DNA of 64,000 bases from Paenibacillus periandrae (GCF_022458865.1 NZ_JAJNMU010000003.1:124001-188000), one strand, 5' to 3'. Counted from the stretch's first letter, positions 1-8,880 are shown. The notes: generated by a model from the sequence alone, not told the origin. A program made the numbers and translations.

Positions 1-123
1 ACCAATGGCCCAAGCTTCTCCTATGGGTCCCTCCGGTAATTCTAACCCGAATTGCTCAAGCGCCCGACCTCCCCAAACACGTTCTTTCAGTTCCGGTTGA
101 AATAATAAAGGATATGGTTTCAT
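1..123 (-). CDS. manA: Mannose-6-phosphate isomerase, class I (N-terminal fragment)
   Basis: The first 41 codons of a gene that runs off the left edge. The translation begins MKPYPLLFQPELKERVWGG and continues with an LEQFG...GPIGEAW stretch, which is the N-terminal signature of zinc-dependent type I phosphomannose isomerases (fructose-6-P to mannose-6-P in the cytosol). A purine-rich AGGGAA lies just before the ATG. The zinc-binding residues and the rest of the enzyme are outside the window, so the call rests on the N-terminus only. It would supply mannose phosphate to the GDP-mannose-type gene at 9.6 kb. Confidence 0.8.
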   Translation of the reverse strand, partial: MKPYPLLFQPELKERVWGGRALEQFGLELPEGPIGEAWAIG

Positions 124-188
124 TCGATTCCCTACTTTCTCCCATGAATTCTGCTTCTTTATGCATATGTAGCCTACCTTGCATTATA

Positions 189-767
189 TCAATCCAGCTT
201 CAGCTTTTCTACCGCGATCAAATAGGGAGGATGATTTCTTTGATTCATGAAACGGTATTCCAGCACTTGAAACTGCTTTTGCGGTAGTTGTTCGGCCCAG
301 ACGCGAACGGCTGCGGCCTCATCCTCGCCACCTTGATGTCCAGTATACAGCACAATAGTGAGTATACCGCCTTTTCTTAAGCTGGCTGCGGCAGCCTGCA
401 GCGCGGGAATGGTAGTGGATGGAGTAGTAACAGCCTGATGATCGCTTCCAGGAAGGTAGCCAAGGTTGAACATGACCGCCCCAACTTGTTGCTCAGCGGC
501 TTCCGGGACATGGGAATCCAGCTCTGCATGACTGCACAAATGCAGCCGGACATGGGAATAGTCCGGCTGCTCTTGGGCCAAGCGTTGTTTAGTTGCGGTA
601 ATCGCTTGCTGCTGAATGTCAAAGGCATGTACAGTGCCTTTATGACCTACCAGCCTTGCGAGGAAAAGCGTGTCGCCCCCATTGCCAGCAGTAGCATCTA
701 CTACCGTATCTCCGGGTCCCACAAGCTGCTCAACCAGCTTGTGGGCATAGTTAAGAATAGATAACAA
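189..767 (-). CDS. mnmM: Class I SAM methyltransferase YtqB/MnmM (tRNA mnm5s2U34 methyltransferase)
   Basis: A 192-residue Rossmann methyltransferase. Near residues 22-32 it carries VDATAGNGGDT, the SAM-binding glycine loop typical of the YtqB family, followed by an acidic residue at the end of beta 2 (AFDIQ) and a VMFNLGYLPGSD motif. YtqB of Bacillus subtilis has been assigned the final methylation of 5-aminomethyl-2-thiouridine at tRNA position 34, and I transfer that role by family. The start is TTG, preceded by GGAGGC. The gene begins 20 bp after the stop of the cytochrome c gene, so the two are probably cotranscribed. In Bacillus it pairs with ytqA, which is also nearby here. Confidence 0.8.
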   Translation of the reverse strand: MLSILNYAHKLVEQLVGPGDTVVDATAGNGGDTLFLARLVGHKGTVHAFDIQQQAITATKQRLAQEQPDYSHVRLHLCSHAELDSHVPEAAEQQVGAVMFNLGYLPGSDHQAVTTPSTTIPALQAAAASLRKGGILTIVLYTGHQGGEDEAAAVRVWAEQLPQKQFQVLEYRFMNQRNHPPYLIAVEKLKLD

Positions 768-787
768 ACCGAACCCGCCTCCATCGA

Positions 788-1549
788 TTATTTTTTGCTG
801 GCCAGCCAGCTTGCCAGTGCTTCAACCTCATCGGCCTTAAGTATATCTTTGAATGCTGGCATCACCTTTCCGCCACCATTTATTTTGGCAATTAATTCAT
901 CTTTATTTCTTTTGGAACCTACAGCCGATATATTGGGACCCATACCGCCTTGCAGTTGATCTCCATGACAAGCCATACAGTTGTCCTTGAACAGCACTTC
1001 TGCTTTTGCAGCAGCCGCGGCGGCGACCGGTGCTTTGGTATCTGTGACTGGCTTAGGCGCGTCTGCAGGCGCTGCAGGTGCCGGGGCAGGACTGGGAGCA
1101 GGCGTCGCTTTGGGCTGCTCTTGCACGGGCTGTGCTTCCGGCTTCACAGCCTCCGTCTTGGCCGGTTCTGGCGCGGCCGCCTTGGACTCTTGCGTCTGCG
1201 GTGCGGTCGGCTTGGCGACGACCTCAGGTGCAGCTGCCTTTGGCTGCTCTTGTGCAGCAGCAGGCTCGGGCTTAACCTCGGCCGCAGGCGCTGCTGGCTT
1301 TGCTGGCTCTGGCGTAGGCGTCGCAGCAGGTTTCGCAGCTTCGGCTGCGCTGCCAGAGCTGCTGCCGCTTGGTGTGTTAGCTGGCGGTTTAACCTCAGCC
1401 TCAGACTTCGGCGGGGTCACTGCCGCGCTCGTGCTCGCCGGGTTCGGTGCTGTGCTTGCCTGCGGTGCAGCAGGCTTGTCATTGCTGCATCCGGCGATAG
1501 CCAGTACGGCTAGCATACAGGTCCATACAAACAGGCTTCGTTTCTTCAT
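788..1549 (-). CDS. Membrane-anchored cytochrome c lipoprotein with long Ala/Pro/Lys/Glu linker
   Basis: A 253-residue exported protein. Residues 1-21 form a lipoprotein signal peptide ending in LAIAGC. Residues 25-180 are a low-complexity linker of Ala, Pro, Lys, Glu and Gln. The C-terminal 70 residues are a small class I cytochrome c with CMACH haem attachment and MPAF, whose Met is the likely sixth ligand. The domain resembles the c-551 type lipid-anchored electron carriers of Gram-positive bacteria. The linker probably spans the cell wall (inference). It lies between ytqA and ytqB, which are adjacent in Bacillus subtilis. The GAGGAG site before the ATG supports the start. Confidence 0.85.
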   Translation of the reverse strand: MKKRSLFVWTCMLAVLAIAGCSNDKPAAPQASTAPNPASTSAAVTPPKSEAEVKPPANTPSGSSSGSAAEAAKPAATPTPEPAKPAAPAAEVKPEPAAAQEQPKAAAPEVVAKPTAPQTQESKAAAPEPAKTEAVKPEAQPVQEQPKATPAPSPAPAPAAPADAPKPVTDTKAPVAAAAAAKAEVLFKDNCMACHGDQLQGGMGPNISAVGSKRNKDELIAKINGGGKVMPAFKDILKADEVEALASWLASKK

Positions 1550-1669
1550 TAATAGTCACGGCTCCTCACAGTAATTAAATTCATGCTCAGGTTGATGCCT
1601 GGATCTTAACGTCTACTCAGGTAACGTATGGCAGATGTTATTCGGTTCAACTTTCACATGAAAATAATG

Positions 1670-2626
1670 TCAGGAGCAGATGAATTTTTTACCTTGATAC
1701 GTGTTCCGATTTCGCAGCTCCGCATCGATAGCGTTAAGCACTTCCCACTTTTTCAGGCTCCACATCGGGCCGATCAGCAAGTCGCGAGGTGCGTCACCGG
1801 TAAGTCGGTGGACAATCATTTCCTGAGGCAGCAGCTCCAGGGTGTCAACCACAAGCTTGACATATTCGTCCATTTCCAAAAAGCGCAGCAGTCCTGCTTC
1901 ATACTGCTTGACCATCGGCGTTTTGCGCATTAGATGCAGCAGATGGATTTTAATGCCTTCCACGCCCATATTGGCGACAGCACGGCCAGTTTCCAGCATC
2001 ATTTCATGGGTTTCACCAGGAAGACCATGAATAATATGGGCGCAGGTCCGAATATTATGTTGTTTAAGCTTGGCTAGCGCATCGGTATAGCACTGTGTAT
2101 CATGAGCGCGATTAATCAGCTTGGAGGTTGATTCATGAACCGTTTGCAGGCCCATTTCAACCCACAAGTAGGTTCTTTCATTCAACTCTGCCAAGTATTC
2201 GACAACATCATCCGGCAAGCAATCCGGTCTTGTGGCGATGGATAAGCCAACCACCCCAGGCTGCTGCAAAATGACTTCATAATACTCACGCAGCTCGTCT
2301 ACAGGCGCGTAGGTGTTGGTATAGGCTTGGAAATAACCGATATACTGCGCATCAGGCCATTTTTTATGCTGCAGGTCGCGAATTTTGTTGAATTGTGTAA
2401 CCAGATCATCGCGGCGGCTGCCTGCAAAATCTCCGGAGCCGCGCGCACTGCAAAAGGTACAGCCGCCTGTGGCAATCGCACCGTCCCGATTCGGGCAAGT
2501 AAAGCCGGCGTCCAGCATCACCTTAAAAACCTTGCTGCCAAACTCGCGGCGCATTTCGGTATTCCATGTATGAAATCGCTTGTCTCCCCATTGAGCAGGG
2601 AACGCTGCTTCCTGAATTTGATTCAT
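1670..2626 (-). CDS. ytqA: Radical SAM protein, TIGR01212/YtqA family
   Basis: A 318-residue radical SAM enzyme of the YtqA family. A cysteine cluster with spacing CPNRDGAIATGGCTFC near residues 40-55 would bind the [4Fe-4S] cluster. YLWVEMGLQT and HIIHGLPGE are conserved strands of the Elp3-like barrel. The function is unproven; its linkage to the tRNA-modifying ytqB suggests an RNA-related role (inference). I chose the ATG at 2626 because AAGGAG lies 11 bases upstream; a longer reading frame to 2665 lacks such a site. Confidence 0.82.
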   Translation of the reverse strand: MNQIQEAAFPAQWGDKRFHTWNTEMRREFGSKVFKVMLDAGFTCPNRDGAIATGGCTFCSARGSGDFAGSRRDDLVTQFNKIRDLQHKKWPDAQYIGYFQAYTNTYAPVDELREYYEVILQQPGVVGLSIATRPDCLPDDVVEYLAELNERTYLWVEMGLQTVHESTSKLINRAHDTQCYTDALAKLKQHNIRTCAHIIHGLPGETHEMMLETGRAVANMGVEGIKIHLLHLMRKTPMVKQYEAGLLRFLEMDEYVKLVVDTLELLPQEMIVHRLTGDAPRDLLIGPMWSLKKWEVLNAIDAELRNRNTYQGKKFICS

Positions 2627-2809
2627 GTTACAAAACTCCTTCTTGTGGCAAATCCATAAATGCAATCAGCTTCATTTTAACGCATATTGATGCGGTTTGC
2701 GAACATTTCCCATAGCAAAAGGCACCTGTACGTTCAAAGCATACTTCATGCTCTAATCGACCATGCTACATGTGTACCAAACAAAACAGTTCGAAGGGAG
2801 AATCATTCA

Positions 2810-3418
2810 ATGAACAAGTTTAACAAGCTCGTGATTGTGTTGGCCCTGACTTCAACTATGGGGTTCGGTACTCAGGCTTTTGCCGAGATGGGGGTCAATA
2901 GCTCGACTACAAGCAGCAGCGGTACGGGTACGCTGAATGCTTATGGAACGGGTACTACAACGGGTACGGATGGTATGGGAACAACAACAGGCACCTATGG
3001 AACAGGAACAACAACGGGTACAGCAACGAACCCAACCGGAACTTATGGAACTGGCACAACAGGAACTGGTACAACAGGAACAGGTACAACTGGATATGGT
3101 ACTACAAGCAGTACAACACCTGGTGCTTATGGAACTTATGGCACAGATGGAACAACAGGTACAGGTAATACCAATTATGGCACCACATTAGGCAACACTG
3201 TTAGCAACAAGACCCATCACCTGCTTGACCGAATGAACACTTATAGCAATACAAATACAAACACAAAAGGGTATGGCGGCAATTATGATACTTATAGCTA
3301 TCGTGCCAACGCGGATACAACAACAAAAGGTACAAACTGGGGTTGGTTGGGATTACTTGGTTTGTTAGGTTTGGTCGGTATGCGCGGTGGCAACCGAAAC
3401 GATTCGGACATTAAATAA
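2810..3418 (+). CDS. Secreted Gly/Thr-rich protein with WGxxGxxG C-terminal anchor
   Basis: A 202-residue exported protein with a signal peptide (residues 1-22, ending TQAFA). A long repeat region (about 30-130) is built of GTGTTTGT, GTYGTGT and YGTTSS units. A C-terminal segment NWGWLGLLGLLGLVG followed by basic residues is the hallmark of the WGxxGxxG family, a short membrane-anchor signal of Bacilli. Its function is unknown; a surface or cell-wall role is an inference from composition. The start is set by GAAGGGAG ahead of ATG 2810; the frame is open further upstream but without a ribosome site. Confidence 0.78.
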   Translation: MNKFNKLVIVLALTSTMGFGTQAFAEMGVNSSTTSSSGTGTLNAYGTGTTTGTDGMGTTTGTYGTGTTTGTATNPTGTYGTGTTGTGTTGTGTTGYGTTSSTTPGAYGTYGTDGTTGTGNTNYGTTLGNTVSNKTHHLLDRMNTYSNTNTNTKGYGGNYDTYSYRANADTTTKGTNWGWLGLLGLLGLVGMRGGNRNDSDIK

Positions 3419-3431
3419 TTTCTGAGCTGAG

Positions 3432-3469
3432 AACGGCGGCTGCCTTCAAGCTGATGGCGGCCGTCTTTT
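3432..3469 (+). terminator. Probable intrinsic terminator after the WGxxGxxG gene
   Basis: A GC-rich imperfect inverted repeat (ACGGCGGCTGCC against GGCGGCCGT) followed by TCTTTTC, 14 bases after the stop codon. The stem is imperfect and the T-run short. Confidence 0.55.
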
Positions 3470-3555
3470 CATAAACTACCTATTTAGAGTATAATCATTC
3501 CTGAGCGGTTAGTTCGTGTGTAAGATAATCGTAAGTTTACAGCCGGAGGATGATT

Positions 3556-4275
3556 ATGCGTTTACGAGGAAGAAAAGGAATACGAGAAGCACTCATAGCA
3601 CAACCAGAGCTTATTATATTGGAGCCTGCTATTTATAAAGGAAAATGGAGCTCGTTATTTGGCAATAATAACCCGATTCATGTCGAGCTTGGGATGGGAA
3701 AAGGTAAATTTATTAGTGAGCTTAGTTATCAGAACCCTAATATTAATTACATAGGTGTTGATATGTACGATGAGCTGCTGCGGAGGGCTGGTGAAAAAGC
3801 TGAACTGGCACGTGCCGCGGATGGAGGAAGTCTGGATAACCTCAAGCTGGCGTTATTTAATATTGAAAAAATCGAGGAGATCTTCGATAGCAGTGAGCTG
3901 GAACGGATTTATTTGAATTTTAGCGACCCATGGCCCAAAAAACGACACGCCCGCCGTCGTTTGACGCATGCGGGATTTGTGCGCAAATATATCGAGATTT
4001 TGAATGAAAAGGGCGAAATTCATTTTAAAACCGATTCCCGTTCTCTTTTCGAGTTTTCGTTGAATTCTTTTGCAGACATGGGTCTGCGTATGCGCAACAT
4101 TTCACTTAATTTGCACGGAGAAGGCGTTCGTACCGATCTGGTTTTAACAGAATACGAAACCAAATTTTCCGAACAGGGAGTACCTATTCATCGGTTGGAA
4201 GTGGTTATTGGCAAGCAGGCGATGGATCAGCATCTACAGCAGCTGGCTGACGTGGATCGTTCGGAGGAACAGTAA
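3556..4275 (+). CDS. trmB: tRNA (guanine-46-N7)-methyltransferase TrmB
   Basis: A 239-residue TrmB that methylates N7 of G46 in the tRNA variable loop. It has HVELGMGKGKF, the family SAM motif, then NFSDPWPKKRHARRR, the diagnostic TrmB sequence, and HFKTDS near residue 160. I start at the second ATG (3556) because GGAGG ends 6 bases before it; the ATG at 3550 directly abuts GGAGG and would have no spacing. It stands alone and ends at a strong shared terminator. Confidence 0.93.
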   Translation: MRLRGRKGIREALIAQPELIILEPAIYKGKWSSLFGNNNPIHVELGMGKGKFISELSYQNPNINYIGVDMYDELLRRAGEKAELARAADGGSLDNLKLALFNIEKIEEIFDSSELERIYLNFSDPWPKKRHARRRLTHAGFVRKYIEILNEKGEIHFKTDSRSLFEFSLNSFADMGLRMRNISLNLHGEGVRTDLVLTEYETKFSEQGVPIHRLEVVIGKQAMDQHLQQLADVDRSEEQ

Positions 4276-4305
4276 GCAAATAAAATCTAGACGACGTTAA
4301 CATAC

Positions 4306-4350
4306 AAAAAGCATGCAAGCTCTCCAACGTGGAGTAGCTGCATGCTTTTT
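4306..4350. terminator. Bidirectional intrinsic terminator between trmB and the glycosyltransferase
   Basis: A near-perfect hairpin with outer arms AAAAAGCATGCA and TGCATGCTTTTT. It has A5 on one side and T5 on the other, so it can end transcription from both convergent genes. Confidence 0.9.
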
Positions 4351-4369
4351 GCAACTGAAGTCATATTTC

Positions 4370-5500
4370 TCATGAACTCACGTTAACCTTCAGCATCTCC
4401 ATAATCGCTTGTGAGCAATCGGCTGGATGATAGGCATGGTTATGTGAGGTTGGGTTCGAGCGGGCCTTGGACAGTTCGGAATACCGGTCAATCAGCTGTT
4501 GAAACCATCGATTAATGGTGGCTTCCGATTTAATGGGCTCCCCATAACCGTGCTGGGTGAAGTAATCCATGTTCTCTTCCTCCTGGCCGGGGATCGGTTG
4601 GTAGAATAACATCGGAATTCCTTTGGATAATCCCTCGGTACAGGTCATACCACCTGGCTTTGTAATCAGTAAATCGGACACTTCCATCCATTTATCGACT
4701 TCTCGTGTGAATCCCATCAATCGAATATTTTCATGCTGAAACCGTTCATCGTGTGATAATTCAGCTAACGCCTTATCGTTACTGCCGAGACAAATAATCA
4801 ATTGGATTTTTTCCCGCCAGTCCGTGAAATGGTTCAACGATTCCTTCGTGTTCATTAACCCCCAGCCACCGCCCATAACAAGTACCGTCGGCATAGCCTT
4901 TAAGCCAAATTGTGAGCGCAGCTCTTCACGATTATGCGGCTCCCAAAAATTCGGATGAACAGGTATCCCCGTCACCTCGATAGCTTCGGGCATCACACCA
5001 CGCTTCAAAAGCTGATCCTTAACGTTTGAGCTGGACACCAAATATTTGTTAACCTCAGAGCTTACCCAGGTGCCATGCGCATCATAATCCGTAATCACCG
5101 TACACAAAGGAACGTTTAAGCCAGCTCGCTTTAATCTTGAAATCACCGCATTGGGAATCGGATGCGTGCAAACGATCGCATCGGGTCGAAGCTGATGAAC
5201 AACAGCGGCCGTCTGTGCATAAAAAATTCGGTGCAGAGCTAATTGAGCAAAACGGTTTAAAGACTTTTTATACTGGGAACGATACATGATCCCATACAGC
5301 TTGGGCCGTGTGGTAACGGTTTTGCGGTAAGCAGTAAGTATCCAAGGAGCCAAAGTTGGATTGAGAAAGGAGCCGAGCTCCAGTACACGTGTCTGGATAT
5401 CGGGTGAGAGCATACGAAGACTGACTGACAGTGCCTGAGCAGCTTGTGTATGCCCGGCCCCAAAGCCTTCGGATAATAACAAGACCCTTTTTTTACGCAT
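4370..5500 (-). CDS. Glycosyltransferase of the MGDG synthase/UgtP-like family (GT28-like)
   Basis: A 376-residue GT-B enzyme. The N-terminal SEGFGAGHTQAAQAL resembles the (N/G)xGxGH loop of MGDG synthase and UgtP. It continues with VITDYDAHGTWV, VTGIPVHPNF, VLVMGGGWG and the donor-site ITKPGGMTCTEGLSKGIP plus PGQEEENMDYF, typical of UgtP-type diacylglycerol glucosyltransferases. Sugar transfer from a UDP-sugar to a membrane lipid or related acceptor is likely; acceptor and sugar cannot be read from sequence. There is no transmembrane segment, so it probably acts at the inner face of the membrane. It is followed by a PAP2 gene on the same strand. Confidence 0.8.
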   Translation of the reverse strand: MRKKRVLLLSEGFGAGHTQAAQALSVSLRMLSPDIQTRVLELGSFLNPTLAPWILTAYRKTVTTRPKLYGIMYRSQYKKSLNRFAQLALHRIFYAQTAAVVHQLRPDAIVCTHPIPNAVISRLKRAGLNVPLCTVITDYDAHGTWVSSEVNKYLVSSSNVKDQLLKRGVMPEAIEVTGIPVHPNFWEPHNREELRSQFGLKAMPTVLVMGGGWGLMNTKESLNHFTDWREKIQLIICLGSNDKALAELSHDERFQHENIRLMGFTREVDKWMEVSDLLITKPGGMTCTEGLSKGIPMLFYQPIPGQEEENMDYFTQHGYGEPIKSEATINRWFQQLIDRYSELSKARSNPTSHNHAYHPADCSQAIMEMLKVNVSS

Positions 5501-5574
5501 ATGCGTTTCACCATACCTTGTTACAATTGGATTTACACAAATTTAACATTAATCATTTTGAACCCAAAAAGCAA

Positions 5575-6102
5575 CTATGTGAATAATACGACAGCTCCAA
5601 ATGCGGCAGCGGTGCCGATGATACAGCCTACCAGACAGTCCGACGGATAGTGCAGTCCCAAATACATGCGCGATATGCCTACCAAAGATGCGACTGGCAG
5701 TAAAATTGTGCCTAACCAGGCGTTGGCATAAAAAAGCGGAATCGTAATGGAAAAGATGGCTGTCGTGTGTCCTGAAGGAAACGAATGATCCGTTAACGGA
5801 TTCTTGTATGTATTCGTGTCCTTGAGAACAAGATAAGGTCGAAGCCGCGGATAGTTTTTTTTGAACAAGGCGACTGGCACATGACTTACGGCTAATGCAA
5901 TACAGCTCTGCATGCCTGCCAGACGCCAGCTGTCATGCCCGAATAAGCTCAGGCACAATGCGGCTGTCACCGTGAAGGTTGCACCTCCAAGGTGGGTAAT
6001 CATATTGAAGAAGCGATCCAGGTAAGTGCGACGCATCCTTTTGTTAATCCATAGAAACATACGGTTCTCTTGCTGCTGCAGCCAGGACACGAAGCGTTTC
6101 AT
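5575..6102 (-). CDS. PAP2-family membrane phosphatase
   Basis: A 175-residue integral membrane phosphatase with all three PAP2 motifs: KKNYPRLRP (KxxxxxxRP), PSGHT, and SRMYLGLHYPSD (SRxxxxxHxxxD). The family dephosphorylates lipid phosphates such as undecaprenyl diphosphate or phosphatidate at the outer face of the membrane; the substrate here is not known. About four hydrophobic helices are visible. ATG 6102 was chosen because AGGAGGTGA lies 5-6 bases upstream. The frame is open to 6150 but without a ribosome site. Confidence 0.85.
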   Translation of the reverse strand: MKRFVSWLQQQENRMFLWINKRMRRTYLDRFFNMITHLGGATFTVTAALCLSLFGHDSWRLAGMQSCIALAVSHVPVALFKKNYPRLRPYLVLKDTNTYKNPLTDHSFPSGHTTAIFSITIPLFYANAWLGTILLPVASLVGISRMYLGLHYPSDCLVGCIIGTAAAFGAVVLFT

Positions 6103-6693
6103 TCCAGTCACCTCCTGTTTAAGAGTATATAGAGTATATAAAGTGCACAAACCGATCAGTAATGATGTGTATATAGGGTGATTTGTCTAATCATCTTTTA
6201 TAACCAGCATATACATACCTACCCCATATTATATACTTCTTTTGTTATTGGAGTATTAACCTCATATAAACACCGTTTAAACATATTGGCAAGCGGCCGC
6301 AGGAACAGGGAGCATACGCAAAATTTGTGCAAGCAGTAGAATTATTGTATCATAAAAACTGTGTATCGACCCCAAAATACAGGCTGGCGACCTGCAAAAA
6401 CTTGAGAAAAGCTGCTATCGGTCAATTAGTAAAATGAAAATCGCTGAGAATTGATGAAAAGACGGAATAAAGCATGGATCGCAAAGAACACGACCCTAAT
6501 TCCTTATAAAACACTGATTATTCATAAGATCCGGCTTATTCCGGCTATAAGGCGCTTTTGACAAAGTATAGGAAAGAGAGGAAAATCATATTCGGTTGTT
6601 TGGAAAAAAATATAAACCAACGAAGCTTATACATGCCTAAGCATGATAGACAGAGAAAACTTTGGGGTACATAACAAAAAAGGGGGATTTTAA
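6103..6693. other. Intergenic region between divergent PAP2 and GT2 genes, no gene seen
   Basis: About 590 AT-rich bases hold the two divergent promoters. I see no coding frame with a ribosome site and no riboswitch motif that I can name. The long leader (about 500 bases) before the GT2 gene could carry regulation, but nothing in it was recognisable. Confidence 0.5.
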
Positions 6694-7929
6694 ATGCTGG
6701 ACAATGTCATACTGGTTATTCAGGTTGTCTTGGCGCTGATTGGGGTTTATCAGCTCTTTTTGACATGCTTTGGCTGGTATCGTGCCAAGGCAAAACCGCA
6801 ATTTGCACCACAAAAATCATTCGCTATTCTGGTCGCCGCTCATAATGAGGAACAAGTGGTCGGTGCATTGATTGATAATTTGAAAAAACTCGATTATCCG
6901 AAAGAATTATATGATGTATTCGTTATTTGCGACAACTGCACAGACCGTACAGCGGATATTACCCGCAGCAAGGGAGCCTATGCATGTGAACGTCACAATC
7001 CCAAGCTTCGCGGTAAAGGCTATGCGATTGAATGGATGCTGAAGGAGCTTTGGAAGAAGCCTCGCAGCTATGATGCTATTGTTATGTTTGATGCGGACAA
7101 TCTGGTCAACCCGGATTATTTGACTCTTATGAACAATGACTTGTGCAATGGCTCCAAGGTTATTCAAGCTTATCTGGACACCAAGAACCCGAACGATTCA
7201 TGGATTACTGCCGCTTATGCTGTAACTTATTGGTATTGCAACCGTCTATGGCAGCTTCCGCGCCAAAACCTTGGCTTGGCTAACTTCCTCGGGGGCACAG
7301 GCATGTGCTTCGATACGAACCTGCTGAAGGAAATCGGCTGGGGTGCAACAAGTCTGGTTGAGGATCTGGAGTTCACCATGCGTTGTGTACAGCGTGGCAT
7401 TAACCCAACCTTTAATTATGATGCCAAGGTATATGATGAAAAGCCTTTGACCTTCAAAGCCTCTGCCAAACAGCGTCTTCGCTGGATGCAAGGACATTTT
7501 GATGTGGCGCGCCGATATTCCTTTCCTTTGTTGTGGCAGGGCCTAAAGGAAGGCAGCTGGTCGAAGCTTGATACAGGCCTATACGCATTAAACGTTTATA
7601 ATGTGCTGATCGGTTCGTTAGTAACGATAGTTTTGTGGACGGATAGAATTACGCCTGGTCTTCCTTACCTGCAATCCTTATTCGATTACTCACCGCCGCT
7701 ATTTATGACGATTGGTATTCTGAGCTTTATCCAATTCCCGTTAGCGCTTATTATTGAAAAGGCAAATTGGAAAACTTATTTGTACCTGATCCCGTTTCCG
7801 CTGTTTATGTTATCCTGGTGGCCAATAACCGTCTATGCGTTCTTCACGCAAAATAACAAGCAATGGAGCCATACCGAGCACACGCGTGTCATTCGGTTGG
7901 AGGAAGTACAGAGCAAGCAGGTCAGCTAA
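6694..7929 (+). CDS. Membrane GT2 glycosyltransferase (cellulose-synthase-like, QxxRW)
   Basis: A 411-residue processive-type glycosyltransferase. It has an N-terminal membrane helix (4-26) and a GT2 catalytic domain with AILVAAHNEE, a DAD motif at 133-135 for metal/UDP, a VED acidic motif and QRLRWMQGH (QxxRW), followed by three to four C-terminal helices (about 295-400). This layout matches inner-membrane synthases that polymerise and export a polysaccharide or transfer sugar to a lipid. The product is unknown. AAGGGGGA precedes the ATG. It is monocistronic, directly upstream of the infC promoter. Confidence 0.83.
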   Translation: MLDNVILVIQVVLALIGVYQLFLTCFGWYRAKAKPQFAPQKSFAILVAAHNEEQVVGALIDNLKKLDYPKELYDVFVICDNCTDRTADITRSKGAYACERHNPKLRGKGYAIEWMLKELWKKPRSYDAIVMFDADNLVNPDYLTLMNNDLCNGSKVIQAYLDTKNPNDSWITAAYAVTYWYCNRLWQLPRQNLGLANFLGGTGMCFDTNLLKEIGWGATSLVEDLEFTMRCVQRGINPTFNYDAKVYDEKPLTFKASAKQRLRWMQGHFDVARRYSFPLLWQGLKEGSWSKLDTGLYALNVYNVLIGSLVTIVLWTDRITPGLPYLQSLFDYSPPLFMTIGILSFIQFPLALIIEKANWKTYLYLIPFPLFMLSWWPITVYAFFTQNNKQWSHTEHTRVIRLEEVQSKQVS

Positions 7930-7937
7930 ATAATCGT

Positions 7938-7967
7938 TTGACTTGGCAAAGCATTTTATGATATGAT
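7938..7967 (+). promoter_or_regulatory. Sigma-A-type promoter of the infC-rpmI-rplT operon
   Basis: TTGACT, an 18-base spacer and TATGAT, placed just before the L20-type leader. Confidence 0.75.
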
Positions 7968-7969
7968 GA

Positions 7970-8115
7970 CCTAGTTGAAAAAGAAGAGGCGCCCGCTTCT
8001 CACCTGACTGACCTTGAGTTGGCTGGTTATAAAGCTAGAGTGAATGTGAATTTGGTAATTGATCACTTAAACTTTAACAGACGTGGGCGTTCGCTGCCCG
8101 CGTCTTTTTTAATTT
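7970..8115 (+). ncRNA. L20-type autoregulatory leader of infC-rpmI-rplT
   Basis: An untranslated leader between promoter and infC containing GGCGCCCGCTTCTCACC and later paired segments, closing with a strong terminator. In Bacillus the corresponding leader is bound by ribosomal protein L20, which favours premature termination when L20 is in excess. Position, gene order and the terminator fit; the exact L20 site was not modelled. Confidence 0.75.
8079..8110 (+). terminator. Attenuator terminator in the infC leader
   Basis: AGACGTGGGC pairs with GCCCGCGTCT around a short loop and is followed by a T6 run. It lies upstream of infC and so can act as the regulated terminator of the leader. Confidence 0.88.
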
Positions 8116-8136
8116 AATCCATGGAGGTGGCAAGTT

Positions 8137-8652
8137 ATTAGTACAGAGCATTTAATTAACGAGGATATTCGAGTGAAGGAAGTACGCTTAATCGGTGGGG
8201 ACGGAGAACAGCTCGGAATCAAACCTATTCGCGAAGCACTTCAGATCGCACAGGATGCCAATTTGGATTTAGTTAATGTTGCTCCAACGGCTAAACCGCC
8301 GGTTTGCCGGATTATGGATTACGGGAAATTCCGCTATGAAACACAAAAGAAAGAAAAGGAAGCCCGTAAAAATCAAAAAATTGTTGAACTTAAAGAAGTT
8401 CGCTTGAGTGCAACTATCGATGAGCATGACTTTCAAACGAAGCAGCGCAATGTTGTGAAGTTTTTAAATGAAGGCGATAAAGTGAAATTGAGTGTTCGTT
8501 TCCGTGGCCGTGAAATTGCTCATGCAAGCATTGGGCAAAAGGTACTGGAGCGGATGGCTGCCGAAGTTGAGGAACTTTCTATTGTTGAGCGCAGAGCTAA
8601 GCTTGAAGGCCGCAGTATGATTCTGATTTTGGCACCTAAGCAGCAAGCATAA
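8137..8652 (+). CDS. infC: Translation initiation factor IF-3 (AUU start)
   Basis: A 171-residue IF3. The N-domain reads NEDIRVKEVRLIGGDGEQLG and the C-domain has VKLSVRFRGRE. The real start is ATT at 8137: GGAGGTGG ends 6 bases before it, and the 12 codons from ATT to the GTG at 8173 encode the conserved IF3 N-terminus. An AUU start is the family's classic device for autoregulation, since IF3 discriminates against it. First gene of the operon with rpmI and rplT. Confidence 0.95.
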   Translation: MSTEHLINEDIRVKEVRLIGGDGEQLGIKPIREALQIAQDANLDLVNVAPTAKPPVCRIMDYGKFRYETQKKEKEARKNQKIVELKEVRLSATIDEHDFQTKQRNVVKFLNEGDKVKLSVRFRGREIAHASIGQKVLERMAAEVEELSIVERRAKLEGRSMILILAPKQQA

Positions 8653-8676
8653 ATTTGAAGGAGGACTCCACACATC

Positions 8677-8880
8677 ATGCCGAAAATGAAAACACACAGC
8701 AGCCTTAAAGGCCGCTTTAAGATCACAGGTACAGGTAAAGTTATGAGATACAAAGCTCACAAAAACCACTTACTGTCCGCAAAATCCAATCGTCAAAAAC
8801 GCGTATTGGGTACTAATCCAGTTATGGCTGCTGGTGACGTAAAACGTTTGAAACAACAATTGGGCAACATCAAAGGCTAG
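8677..8880 (+). CDS. rpmI: 50S ribosomal protein L35
   Basis: A 67-residue basic protein beginning MPKMKTHSSLKGRFK, the standard L35 N-terminus, with KNHLLSAKS in the middle. The length is typical for the family. It lies between infC and rplT and has a GGAGGA site upstream of the ATG. A structural protein of the large ribosomal subunit. Confidence 0.97.
   Translation: MPKMKTHSSLKGRFKITGTGKVMRYKAHKNHLLSAKSNRQKRVLGTNPVMAAGDVKRLKQQLGNIKG

Noticed and set aside
950..1574. Long open frames opposite the cytochrome c gene
   Set aside because: They mirror the GC-rich Ala/Pro/Lys linker, have unlikely composition (Arg/Cys- or Gly/Ala-rich) and no ribosome site.
2937..3191. Gln-rich frame overlapping the WGxxGxxG gene
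   Set aside because: It is a frame shadow of the GTGTTT repeat region without start signals.
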